Part shown: piece after piece, positions 25,455 to 33,734 of the stretch
How positions within the stretch are numbered: the stretch's first letter is position 1
How the letters are laid out: each line of letters begins with the position of its first letter
NCBI RefSeq assembly: GCF_040712075.1
Contig: NZ_JBFCVL010000003.1
Location: 496,001 to 560,000 of the forward strand
Direction: 5' to 3'
Length of the DNA: 64,000 nt
From: Fodinicurvata sp. EGI_FJ10296
GTDB lineage: Bacteria; Pseudomonadota; Alphaproteobacteria; DSM-16000; Inquilinaceae
Notes under the pieces: generated by a model
Database searches by the model: none
What the model saw: only the letters and a program-made list of their open reading frames with translations
Told to the model about the DNA's origin: nothing
Made by a program: the position numbers and the translations under genes

Positions 25455-26441
25455 TCAGTTGCGAAGGTCGCGGATCTCCTGCAGCAGTCCGGGGCTCCAC
25501 AGCCCTTCCTCGGCAAGCTGCTCGCCGGTTTCAGCCAACCGGTCGGCGAAGGCCTCTGTGTTCAGGTGGATCACATAGGCGCCATCGGCGGTGATCGTGT
25601 CGATGGTCTCCTGATGCAGTTCCTGAACACGATCGGCGATGAAGGCGTTCGTCGATTCCACAGCCGCCTCGAACGCAGCCTGCTGGTCGGCATCAAGACC
25701 GTCATAGCGCCCCTTGTTCATCGCCAGCGACAGAACGCTCTGAACGTGGTTGGTCAGGCTGACATAGGGCGCCGCCTCGTGGAAACCCTGTCCTGCAATC
25801 GTGTCGAACGGTGATTCCATCGCGTCCACCGTTCCCTGGCGCAACGCCAGATAGGCCTCGCCCCACGGCACCGATTGCGGATTGGCGCCAAGATTTTCCC
25901 ATGTCGCGATGAAGGTCCGGATCTCCGGCACGCGGAACCGCAGACCGCCGAGATCCTCGACCGTAAAGATCGGTGTGCTGGAAACCACCGCGCGCGGCAG
26001 ACGCTGCCATTCATAGGCCAGCAATTCGATGTTCTGATCGGCCAGTTCCGCGCGCATTTCGGCGTGGATGTCCGAGGTCAGGAACTGTTCGAGATGGGCG
26101 CGGTCGACGAAGGCGAAGCCCCAACCCAGAATGCCGTAATCGGTCACGAAATCGGAATAGTTGACCAGTTCCTCGACGACGAGATCGATCGATCCGGTCT
26201 GCATGCCCACGATCGCGTCACGACCCGTGCCCAACTGACCGGCGGGATGGACGTTCACTGTTACGTCGCCATCGGTGCGGTTCTGCACCTCGTCGGCAAA
26301 ATGCTGCGCGGCCTGGCAGGTCGGCGTGTCGGCCGCACTGGGGCATGCCAGTCTCAGCGTCGTCTGGGCCGACGCGCCGGCACCGGCCATGGTCATCCCG
26401 GCCGTCAGCGCCATGCCGGCCATCAGTATCGCAATTCTCAT
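25455..26441 (-). CDS. TRAP transporter substrate-binding protein (DctP)
   Basis: A 328-residue periplasmic protein with a signal peptide ending near 'GASAQ' (about 25). DctP signatures are 'VNVHPAGQLGTGRDAIVGMQTGSIDL' near 55 and 'GLRFRVPEIRTFIATWENLGANPQSVPWGE' near 150, which includes the conserved substrate-carboxylate Arg. It binds a carboxylate and delivers it to DctQM. GGGAGG precedes the ATG. It lies 58 nt after dctM. Confidence 0.9.
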   Translation of the reverse strand: MRIAILMAGMALTAGMTMAGAGASAQTTLRLACPSAADTPTCQAAQHFADEVQNRTDGDVTVNVHPAGQLGTGRDAIVGMQTGSIDLVVEELVNYSDFVTDYGILGWGFAFVDRAHLEQFLTSDIHAEMRAELADQNIELLAYEWQRLPRAVVSSTPIFTVEDLGGLRFRVPEIRTFIATWENLGANPQSVPWGEAYLALRQGTVDAMESPFDTIAGQGFHEAAPYVSLTNHVQSVLSLAMNKGRYDGLDADQQAAFEAAVESTNAFIADRVQELHQETIDTITADGAYVIHLNTEAFADRLAETGEQLAEEGLWSPGLLQEIRDLRN

Positions 26442-26499
26442 TGTCGTTTCCTCCCGTAGTCGAAAATGGGGCCGCTCGTTGGCGCCCTTCAGGGTTCGG

Positions 26500-27777
26500 T
26501 CAATCAAAGAAGAAGTCCGCGAGGCCGGTCACCGTCCAGGGCACGTAGGTGATCAGGATCAGGACCGCGATCAGCGGAATCAGAAATGGCAGCACCGCCC
26601 GCACCGTTTCCTCGAAGCGGATCTCGGCGATCTCGGTGACGATGTAGAGGCACCAGCCCAGCGGCGGCGTCATCAATCCGATCGTCAGGTTAAGCACCAT
26701 GACCACACCGATGTGAACCGGATCGATGCCCAGTGTCCCCGTCATCTCGATCAGCATCGGCGTCACGATGATCAGGATCGAAGTCAGCGACATGAAGCAG
26801 CCGAGGACGAGCAATACGACATTCAACAGGGCCAGAAACGCGTATTGGCCGAGACCGGTTTCCAGAAAATAGACCCCCAGAAGTTCCGGGATCCGCTCGG
26901 TGGTGATAAGCCATCCAAAGACGACCGAAAGCGCAAGGATGAACAGAATCTGTCCGGTAACGACCAGTGTGTTTTCCAGAATCTCCGGAATCATGCGCAG
27001 CGTCAAGCCGCCGTAGAGGAACGAGATGCCGGCGGCATAAATGGCCGTGAAGACACCGGCCTCGGTCGGCGTCACCACGCCGGCAACCAGGGCCGTCATT
27101 ACCAGGACCGGCGTCAGCAGCGGTGGCAGATTGACGATTAGCGATCGCAGGATACCCCTTAGTGGTGTGCGGGGATCGACGGGAACACCCAGACCGCGGG
27201 CGACCACCGTCACGTAGATCATCATTGCCACCGCCAGCAGAAGGCCGGGCACCAATCCGCCGGCGAACAGCTTCCCGATCGAGACATCCGCCATGGTTCC
27301 ATAAAGGACCAGCATGATCGATGGCGGGATTATGGGGCCGACCGCGCTGGAGGCGGCCGTCACCGCCGCGGCGAACGGCGCGGGATACGAGGCCTCGCGC
27401 ATTGCCTTGATCTCGATCCGGCCCAGCCCGGCAGCGTCGGCGACGGCCGATCCCGAAATGCCGGCAAAGAACAGCGACGCCAGTATGTTCACATGCGCGA
27501 GCCCGCCGCGGACATGCCCCAGAAGCTTGCGCGCGAAATCGAAAATACGGTGCGTGATCCCGCCGGTGTTCATCAACTCGCCGGCCAGGACGAAAAACGG
27601 AATGGCGAGCAGCGGTACACTGTCAAGACTGGCGAGCAGCCGGAGCGCCAGAATTGAAAACTGGACCGAATCGGAGAACACGAGAAACCCGATGGCCCCC
27701 AGACCAAGGGCGACGGCAACCGGCGCACCGGCAAGCAGGAAAACGAAAAATACGGCGAACAGGGAAAGCAGTTCCAA
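26500..27777 (-). CDS. TRAP transporter large permease (DctM)
   Basis: 425 residues, about 12 membrane segments. Family marks are 'IPFFVLAGELMNTGGITHRI' near 60, 'FAGISGSAVADAAGLG' near 95, 'VGPIIPPSIMLVLYG' near 145 and 'TPTEAGVFTAIYAAG' near 245. First gene of the minus-strand TRAP operon, divergent from the GntR regulator at 27956, which probably controls it through the palindrome at 27926. Confidence 0.93.
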   Translation of the reverse strand: MELLSLFAVFFVFLLAGAPVAVALGLGAIGFLVFSDSVQFSILALRLLASLDSVPLLAIPFFVLAGELMNTGGITHRIFDFARKLLGHVRGGLAHVNILASLFFAGISGSAVADAAGLGRIEIKAMREASYPAPFAAAVTAASSAVGPIIPPSIMLVLYGTMADVSIGKLFAGGLVPGLLLAVAMMIYVTVVARGLGVPVDPRTPLRGILRSLIVNLPPLLTPVLVMTALVAGVVTPTEAGVFTAIYAAGISFLYGGLTLRMIPEILENTLVVTGQILFILALSVVFGWLITTERIPELLGVYFLETGLGQYAFLALLNVVLLVLGCFMSLTSILIIVTPMLIEMTGTLGIDPVHIGVVMVLNLTIGLMTPPLGWCLYIVTEIAEIRFEETVRAVLPFLIPLIAVLILITYVPWTVTGLADFFFD

Positions 27778-27925
27778 GGATCGGCCCTATCATGCAGCCG
27801 GACAGGATGCGTCGGCGCGGGAGCGCCGGTTCGGCATTGGGATTAGCCCGATTGTGGCAGAACGTCGCTCAAACTCAATAGCCGCAGCCCTTGCCTTTGA
27901 AATTGACGCATCCAATAGAATGTGA

Positions 27926-27938
27926 AATATCAGATATT
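27926..27938. promoter_or_regulatory. Candidate GntR operator (palindrome)
   Basis: AATATCAGATATT is a perfect 13-bp inverted repeat around a central A, 18 bp upstream of the GntR gene's start and in the divergent dctM/gntR promoter region. FCD-type GntR regulators commonly bind such short palindromes and autoregulate. I did not see a second copy before dctP at 28694. Confidence 0.5.
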
Positions 27939-27955
27939 AGAAAGAAAAGGATGCA

Positions 27956-28624
27956 ATGATTCTGGTCCGCGATTCACTTGCCGAACAAATCCGCATCGAA
28001 CTGCGGACACGCATCCTTTCGGGCCGATATGCTCTGGGAGAACGGATCAATGTGGACCTGGTGGCCAGCGATCTGAATGTCAGCCAATCCCCAGTGAAGG
28101 AGGCACTGAAACAGCTCGAACGCGAGGGGTTGGTGGAAATTCGGCCGCGCAGCGGCACCATCGTGCGGCGGTTCACCCGTCAGGAATTGACCGACATCTA
28201 TGGTACACGCCGGATCATCGAGCCGGCGGCGTCGGGCCTGGCCGTGACGCAAGGGGCGGTGACGCCCGACCTGCTGGCCCGGCTCGAACAGACGATGGAT
28301 GCCCTGGCCGACGCCTCCAGCGGGCCGCAATTCATGCACCCGCTCGAGGTCACGGAAGCCGACAGCACTTTTCACCGCTTGATCGTGGATTCCGTCGGCA
28401 ACGCGATCCTGACCGTCATGCACTCGTCCCTGATCGACCGCGCGCATCTCGTGCGCAACTTCGCCAGCCGGGGCCCCCGGGCTCGCGAAACCCTCGCCGA
28501 ACATCGCCGGATCATAGACGCCCTTCGTGCCGGCGACGCGCAGGAGGCGCATGACGCTACGCTGGACCATCTGAAATCCGCCGAATTCGACATCAACCGG
28601 TCGATGGAGGCGCCGCCGCCCTGA
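27956..28624 (+). CDS. GntR family transcriptional regulator, FCD domain
   Basis: 222 residues: a winged HTH at 8-75 ('LRTRILSGRYALGERINVDL', 'VSQSPVKEALKQLEREGLV') and an FCD all-helical effector domain at about 90-215 with metal/carboxylate ligands expected in 'ADSTFHRLIVD' and 'EHRRIIDAL'. It sits between two TRAP systems, divergent from one and upstream of the other in the same direction, with a 69-nt gap to dctP. It probably represses one or both and is induced by the imported acid or a product. Confidence 0.9.
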   Translation: MILVRDSLAEQIRIELRTRILSGRYALGERINVDLVASDLNVSQSPVKEALKQLEREGLVEIRPRSGTIVRRFTRQELTDIYGTRRIIEPAASGLAVTQGAVTPDLLARLEQTMDALADASSGPQFMHPLEVTEADSTFHRLIVDSVGNAILTVMHSSLIDRAHLVRNFASRGPRARETLAEHRRIIDALRAGDAQEAHDATLDHLKSAEFDINRSMEAPPP

Positions 28625-28693
28625 TGTGACGGGACGGCACGGAAACGACGACGATCACCAACGTACGAAATCACCAAAACCGGGAGGAACGAC

Positions 28694-29674
28694 ATGAATT
28701 ACCTGAAAAGAACGGCGACTGCGGGTTGTGCCCTGGCGGCAATGCTGAGCGGCATGGCAGCGGCGTCCGCCGCAGACTGGCAGTTGGGCCACATTCTGCC
28801 ACCGGATCACCCCGCCAACCGGGCCATGGAAGCCGCGGCGGAGGAAATTGCCGAGCGGACCGAGGGGCGGATCAACATCCAGGTATTCCCGGCCGGCCAG
28901 ATCGGCAGCGCGCATGAGATCCTGACCGGCATGCAACTGGGAACGACCCAGATGGCGCTGGATGGGGCCGGCATCCTCAGTCAGTGGCTGGAGGCCATGT
29001 CGGTGCTGGAAGCGCCCTATCTTGCACGGGACTATGACCATCTGGTCCGGCTGGTCGAAAGCGACGCCGGCGCCGCACTGGTCGAGGAACTGCGCGAGAC
29101 CGCCGGCCTGCGTCTGCTTGACGTCTGGTACTATGGCACCCGGCAGATGACCAACAATGTCCGTCCGATCGAGTCGGTCGAGGATGTTGCCGGTCTCAGG
29201 CTGCGCGTTCCGGAAGTCGATCTCAGTCTGCGCTTTGCCGAGGCGCTGGGCATGACCCCGACGCCGATGGCGTTCCCTGAACTCTATCTGGGGCTTCAGA
29301 CAGGGGTCGTGGACGGTCAGGAAAACCCGCTGCCGACCATTGATTCCGCCAGCTTCTACGAGGTGCAGGATCATCTCACGCTGACCAACCATCTCGTGCA
29401 ATTCGTCGGGCCGATCGTCTCGGAAACGGCATGGGCCGAAGCGTCGGCCGAAGATCAGGACATCGTCATCGAGGTCCTTCAGTCGCACGGAGCCGCTTAC
29501 AGCGAGGCGGTGATCGAGTCCGAAGAAGCTCTGGTCGCGGAACTGGAGGACAAGGGCATGCAAGTGACCCGTCCCGATCTGGCGCCCTTCCGCGAAGCCA
29601 TGACGCCGGTCTATGAAGCCTTCGAGGATATCTGGGGCGAAGGCGTCTACGCGGATCTGGCCGCCGTGGAATAA
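28694..29674 (+). CDS. TRAP transporter substrate-binding protein (DctP), second system
   Basis: 326 residues with a signal peptide ending near 'AAASAADW' (about 25). DctP marks are 'GRINIQVFPAGQIGSAHEIL' near 60 and 'GLRLRVPEVDLSLRFAEALGM' near 165 with the carboxylate-binding Arg, then 'LYLGLQTGVVDGQENPL' near 200. GGGAGG precedes the ATG. First gene of a long catabolic operon; the genes that follow point to a hydroxylated sugar acid or similar ligand. Confidence 0.92.
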   Translation: MNYLKRTATAGCALAAMLSGMAAASAADWQLGHILPPDHPANRAMEAAAEEIAERTEGRINIQVFPAGQIGSAHEILTGMQLGTTQMALDGAGILSQWLEAMSVLEAPYLARDYDHLVRLVESDAGAALVEELRETAGLRLLDVWYYGTRQMTNNVRPIESVEDVAGLRLRVPEVDLSLRFAEALGMTPTPMAFPELYLGLQTGVVDGQENPLPTIDSASFYEVQDHLTLTNHLVQFVGPIVSETAWAEASAEDQDIVIEVLQSHGAAYSEAVIESEEALVAELEDKGMQVTRPDLAPFREAMTPVYEAFEDIWGEGVYADLAAVE

Positions 29675-29776
29675 CAGCGCCGGGCGAGCGTGCAGGTGTG
29701 TTCAAACGCCTGCACGCGGCCCCGCGACGGCCGCCCCCCCCTTAACCAGAGTGGCTGTGATGACCGAGTGGCTGCG

Positions 29777-30274
29777 ATGACGATACAACGGACGATCGAC
29801 CGGCTGGAGCGGGTCGAAGAGGCGCTCGTGGCCATACTGCTCACGGTCATGCTGGCGACCATCATTCTTCAGGTTCTGGCGCGCTACGTCTTCAATCTTC
29901 CGTTGGCGTGGACCGAGGAACTGGCGCGCTATCTGTTCATCTGGCTGATCTTTCTGGGATCGTCCCAGGCCATGCGCTGGGGCAACCATATCGCCATCGG
30001 CATGGTCGCGGACCGGCTTCCGGATATCCTGGCGCGAATTTCCGCATTGATCGTGCATCTGCTGATCGCGGCATTCCTGGTCGTCCTCATATTCATGGGC
30101 TGGCGCATCGCCATGACCGTCGCGCCCGTCATGTCAGTGGCAATGAAAATGCCCCTGATGATCGTCTATCTGCCCCTGCCGATAGCCGGCGCGGTCATGC
30201 TGGTGCGCACCTTGTGCACGATCGTCCGGATCATTCGCCACGGCGCGCCCGAAGTGGGCGTCAAGACCCTTTAA
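29777..30274 (+). CDS. TRAP transporter small permease (DctQ), second system
   Basis: 165 residues with four membrane helices. 'LQVLARYVFNLPLAWTEELARYLFIWLIFLG' near 40 holds the conserved Arg-Tyr and W-x-E-E of DctQ. The ATG at 29777 was chosen over 29690 because the upstream codons overlap the intergenic run and the family N-terminus is short. dctM follows after 11 nt. Confidence 0.9.
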   Translation: MTIQRTIDRLERVEEALVAILLTVMLATIILQVLARYVFNLPLAWTEELARYLFIWLIFLGSSQAMRWGNHIAIGMVADRLPDILARISALIVHLLIAAFLVVLIFMGWRIAMTVAPVMSVAMKMPLMIVYLPLPIAGAVMLVRTLCTIVRIIRHGAPEVGVKTL

Positions 30275-30285
30275 GAGGTTCCCCT

Positions 30286-31566
30286 ATGGGTTGGCTTACC
30301 GGTATCTGGTTGACGATCATGCTGCTCGGCATGCCGATTGCCTTTACGCTCGGCGTCGCCGTCATGGTCTATATCGCCGCGAACGGCATGCCGATGGTCA
30401 TCATACCGCAACGGATGATCGGCGGTGTGGACAGTTTCCCCTTGCTGGCCGTGCCGTTCTTCATCCTGGCGGCCAATCTGATGAACGCCGCCGGGATTAC
30501 CGACCGGCTGTTCCATTTCGCCCGCGTTCTGGTCGGCCGGGTCCGCGGCGGACTGGCTCATGTGAACGTCCTCGCCAGCCTGATCTTTTCCGGCATGTCC
30601 GGATCGGCCGTCGCCGATGCCGGCGGTCTGGGATCGATGGAAATCAAGGCGATGCGCGAGGCCGGATACACGCCCGCCTATGCCGCCGCGATCACGGCGG
30701 CATCCTGCGTGATCGGGCCGATGGTGCCTCCGTCGATCCCGATGGTCATCTACGGCGTGCTGGCCGAAGCCTCGATCGGACGCCTGTTCCTGGGTGGCGT
30801 CGTGCCCGGACTGATGGCCGCCGGCTCGCTGATGATCATGATCGCGCTCACCGCCCGGCGCCGGGGCATGCCCGTGGCCGCCGAGATCCAGCCCCGGGAA
30901 ACCATGCTCGCGACGCGCGGAGCCGTGCTGCCCCTGCTGACGCCGGTTATCATCATCGGCGGCATCCTCTTTGGCGTGTTCTCGCCGACGGAAGCATCCG
31001 CCATAGCCTGTCTCTATGCCCTCTTGCTTGGCGGACTGATCTATCGACGGTTTACGGTAAAGGGGCTGTGGAGCGTTCTGCAGGAGACCGGCCGCACCAC
31101 GGCGAGCATCTGCCTGATCGTCGCCACGGCAACGGTCTTTGCCTGGCTGCTGACGACCCTGCGCGTGCCCCAGCATGCCGCCGGCTTTCTGGTCGGCTTG
31201 ACGACCGATCCACTGCTGTTGTTGCTGATCATTTCTCTGGCAATCTTCGCGATCGGGTTCTTCATGGAAGGGCTGGCCGTGATGATCCTTGTGGTGCCGG
31301 TCATGCAGCCGACACTGCAGGCTGTGGGCATCGACCCGATCCATTTCGGGGTCGTGCTCGTGTTCAATCTCATGATCGGGCTCATGACGCCGCCGCTCGG
31401 CGTCGGGCTGTTCGTCGTGTCCAGCGTCTCCAACGTCAAACTGGAACCGATTATCCGCGAGGTGATTCCGATGCTTATCCCGCTGCTGATCGTTCTGCTG
31501 CTTATGATCATCTTCCCGTCCCTCGTCACGGCCCTGCCGAATTATGCCATGGGCGCCGCTCAATGA
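30286..31566 (+). CDS. TRAP transporter large permease (DctM), second system
   Basis: 426 residues with the usual dozen hydrophobic segments: 'LLAVPFFILAANLMNAAGIT' near 50, 'FSGMSGSAVADAGGLG' near 95, 'GPMVPPSIPMVIYGVLAEASI' near 145 and 'SPTEASAIACLYALLLGG' near 235. A longer in-frame start at 29908 exists but overlaps dctQ and is not hydrophobic. RraA follows 16 nt downstream. Confidence 0.93.
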   Translation: MGWLTGIWLTIMLLGMPIAFTLGVAVMVYIAANGMPMVIIPQRMIGGVDSFPLLAVPFFILAANLMNAAGITDRLFHFARVLVGRVRGGLAHVNVLASLIFSGMSGSAVADAGGLGSMEIKAMREAGYTPAYAAAITAASCVIGPMVPPSIPMVIYGVLAEASIGRLFLGGVVPGLMAAGSLMIMIALTARRRGMPVAAEIQPRETMLATRGAVLPLLTPVIIIGGILFGVFSPTEASAIACLYALLLGGLIYRRFTVKGLWSVLQETGRTTASICLIVATATVFAWLLTTLRVPQHAAGFLVGLTTDPLLLLLIISLAIFAIGFFMEGLAVMILVVPVMQPTLQAVGIDPIHFGVVLVFNLMIGLMTPPLGVGLFVVSSVSNVKLEPIIREVIPMLIPLLIVLLLMIIFPSLVTALPNYAMGAAQ

Positions 31567-31582
31567 TTAAACGGAGCTTGCT

Positions 31583-32254
31583 ATGACCGCGACTGCTTCC
31601 ACGCCCACCGATCAACTGTCCGATCGTCTTGAGAAATGCTATACCGGGGTTGTCCATGACGTGATGCGGGCCATGGGGATTCGCGATTTCACGCTGCCGG
31701 TGGAACTTCGCCCGCTTCTGCCGGAACGGGCCATGGCGGGGCCGGCATTTACGGTCGAAGGAAAAGCTGACACCAGCGCCGACGCCCACGAGACCCTGCT
31801 TGCCTGGACGGGCCTGTTGTCCAAAGCCAAGCCGGGCCACATATGGGTATCGCAACCCAACGACCGGATCGTGGCGCATATGGGCGAATTGTCCGCCGAG
31901 ACCCTGAAGAACAAGGGGCTGCGCGGCTGCGTTGCCGATGGCTATATCCGCGACGTCAATTTCCTGATCGACATCGGGTTCCAGTCCTGGTCCCGGGGCT
32001 ACACGCCGCGCGATATCGTCGGTCACTGGCTGCCGACGGGCAGCGACATCGATATCCGGATCGGCGATGTCGTCATCGAGCCCGGCGACTATCTGATCGG
32101 AGATCGTGACGGCCTGATCCGCGTGCCGCGCTCGCTGCTCGAAGACGTCATCGAGCAATCCGAGGCGGCGATGGCCACCGAAAGCAAGGTCCGGAAAGCC
32201 ATTCTCGAAGGTGTCGATCCCCAGCAGGCGTATCTGCAGTTCGGGAAGTTCTGA
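31583..32254 (+). CDS. RraA-like aldolase/decarboxylase family protein
   Basis: 223 residues of the RraA / HMG-CHA aldolase superfamily. The substrate loop is 'LRGCVADGYIRDVNFLIDIG' near 115, with the Gly-x-x-x-Asp-Gly-x-x-Arg-Asp pattern, which binds a divalent metal and a pyruvate-like moiety; 'GDVVIEPGDYLIGDRDGLIRVP' closes the fold. Family members cleave 4-hydroxy-4-methyl-2-oxoglutarate or decarboxylate oxaloacetate; in this operon it may cleave a 2-oxo acid made by the dehydratases. It is not necessarily an RNase E regulator. Confidence 0.85.
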   Translation: MTATASTPTDQLSDRLEKCYTGVVHDVMRAMGIRDFTLPVELRPLLPERAMAGPAFTVEGKADTSADAHETLLAWTGLLSKAKPGHIWVSQPNDRIVAHMGELSAETLKNKGLRGCVADGYIRDVNFLIDIGFQSWSRGYTPRDIVGHWLPTGSDIDIRIGDVVIEPGDYLIGDRDGLIRVPRSLLEDVIEQSEAAMATESKVRKAILEGVDPQQAYLQFGKF

Positions 32255-32265
32255 AAGTCGGGCAC

Positions 32266-33375
32266 ATGAAGATCAGTTCCATTGAAGTCCGGGCCTGCCG
32301 GCGGGCGCCCGACGGGCTCACCGCAACGAGCCTGCGCAGCGACGATTTCCAGGGCTTCCAGTATACGGTCGTGACGATGAAGACCGACGATGGCCTGTCC
32401 GCGTCGATGCTGGGTTTCGCCGGTCGTTCGGCCCGGGGCGCCGCCATGCTTGCCGCCGACAGCCTCGCCGGCTTTTTTCTCGGGCGCAATCCACTCGACC
32501 GCGAACGGGCATGGCATGACTTCCGGATGGCGGACCGGTGGTGGGGGCACCTGCCAATCTATACCTACGGGCCGTTCGATGTCTGCCTTTGGCTCCTGTC
32601 CGCCCAGGCGGCCGACCAGCCATTGTTCCGCTATCTGGGCGCCTATCGCGATCGCATCCCGACCTATGGCAGTTCGATGATCCTGGATTCGATCGAGGAT
32701 TACGGCCGGGAAGCGTCCCGCGCGAAGGCCGAGGGGCTGAAGGCCTACAAGCTTCACACGCCCGGGCGTGACTGGCGCGACGATCTGGCCGTTCACGCTC
32801 ATGTGCGCGATGTCGTGGGCCCGGATTTCACCCTGATGTCGGACCCGGTTTCCTCCATGAACCTGGAAGAAGCGATCCGGTTCGGGCGGGCCCTGGAAAA
32901 TCTGGACTATCACTGGCTGGAGGAACCGATCTTCGACGAGGATATGCACGCGCTGAAGGAACTGACGCGCATCCTCGACATTCCCGTCGTGGGCACCGAA
33001 TACCTGGCCAAGCACCCTTACAGCGTCGCCGAAGTCATCTCGCGCCGCGTTGTCGACCGGGTCAGAGCCGACGTATCCTGGACCGGCGGCGTGACCGGCG
33101 TGATGAAAACCGCACGACTGGCGGAAAGTTTCGGCGTCAACTGCGAAGTTCACACCTCGATCTTCGCCCCGCTCGATCTGGTCAACATGCATTGCGCGGC
33201 GGCAATGCGAAATTGCGAGTTCTTCGAACTTCTGTACCCGCTGGAGAGTTTCAGTTTTGCACTGGCTGCCCCCCTGCCGATCACCGATGGCATGGCGCAT
33301 CTGCCCGAAGCCCCGGGCCTGGGCATGGACCTCGACTGGGACGAAATCGACCGATCGACCATCGCCGTATTCTGA
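32266..33375 (+). CDS. Mandelate racemase/muconate lactonizing enzyme (enolase superfamily) protein
   Basis: 369 residues with an enolase-superfamily capping domain and TIM barrel. Visible catalytic set: 'LKAYKLHTPG' near 160 (base on strand 2), metal ligands Asp in 'LMSDPVSS' near 192, Glu in 'HWLEEPIF' near 219 and Glu in 'VVGTEYL' near 244, then Asp in 'VRADVSW' and His in 'NCEVHTSIF' as the His-Asp dyad. It probably dehydrates or epimerises a sugar acid in the cytoplasm. It lies 11 nt after rraA and before the uxaA pair. Confidence 0.88.
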   Translation: MKISSIEVRACRRAPDGLTATSLRSDDFQGFQYTVVTMKTDDGLSASMLGFAGRSARGAAMLAADSLAGFFLGRNPLDRERAWHDFRMADRWWGHLPIYTYGPFDVCLWLLSAQAADQPLFRYLGAYRDRIPTYGSSMILDSIEDYGREASRAKAEGLKAYKLHTPGRDWRDDLAVHAHVRDVVGPDFTLMSDPVSSMNLEEAIRFGRALENLDYHWLEEPIFDEDMHALKELTRILDIPVVGTEYLAKHPYSVAEVISRRVVDRVRADVSWTGGVTGVMKTARLAESFGVNCEVHTSIFAPLDLVNMHCAAAMRNCEFFELLYPLESFSFALAAPLPITDGMAHLPEAPGLGMDLDWDEIDRSTIAVF

Positions 33376-33410
33376 GCGCATCATCGCCAGACGAACTTGT
33401 GGAAACCATC

Positions 33411-33734
33411 ATGACCGACTCCGATCCCCGGCTCCTGCTCCTGTCGCAGTGCGACAATGTCCTGGTCGCGCGAGAGCCGCTGGAAGCGGGGCTGACACTC
33501 ACCATCGAAGGCCAGGACTGCACGCTCGACCGCTCGATCGGTATGGGCCACAAGATTGCACGGCAGCCCATCGAACCGGGCGAGAAGGTCGTCAAATACG
33601 GCGTGTCCATCGGCACCGCCACGGCCCGCATTCCGCAGGGGATGCACGCCCATGTTCACAACCTCAAAAGCGATTATACCGCCTCCCAGACGCTTGACGC
33701 GGCCCGGATCGCCAGTGGAGAAAACTCATCATGA
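33411..33734 (+). CDS. UxaA-type hydro-lyase small subunit (SAF domain)
   Basis: 107 residues forming a SAF domain, equivalent to the N-terminal ~100 residues of altronate dehydratase UxaA or the SuyA subunit: 'NVLVAREPLEAGLTLTI', 'GHKIARQPIEPGEKVVKYG' and 'IGTATARIPQGMHAHVHNLKS' with the His pair. It overlaps the next gene by 4 nt (ATGA), so the two are co-translated and likely form one two-subunit lyase. The long in-frame extension to 33192 is out of keeping with the family. Confidence 0.9.
   Translation: MTDSDPRLLLLSQCDNVLVAREPLEAGLTLTIEGQDCTLDRSIGMGHKIARQPIEPGEKVVKYGVSIGTATARIPQGMHAHVHNLKSDYTASQTLDAARIASGENSS

Noticed and set aside
33192-33410. 73-codon upstream extension of the UxaA small subunit
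   Set aside because: It is the shadow of the enolase-superfamily gene in another frame; the SAF domain begins at 33411.
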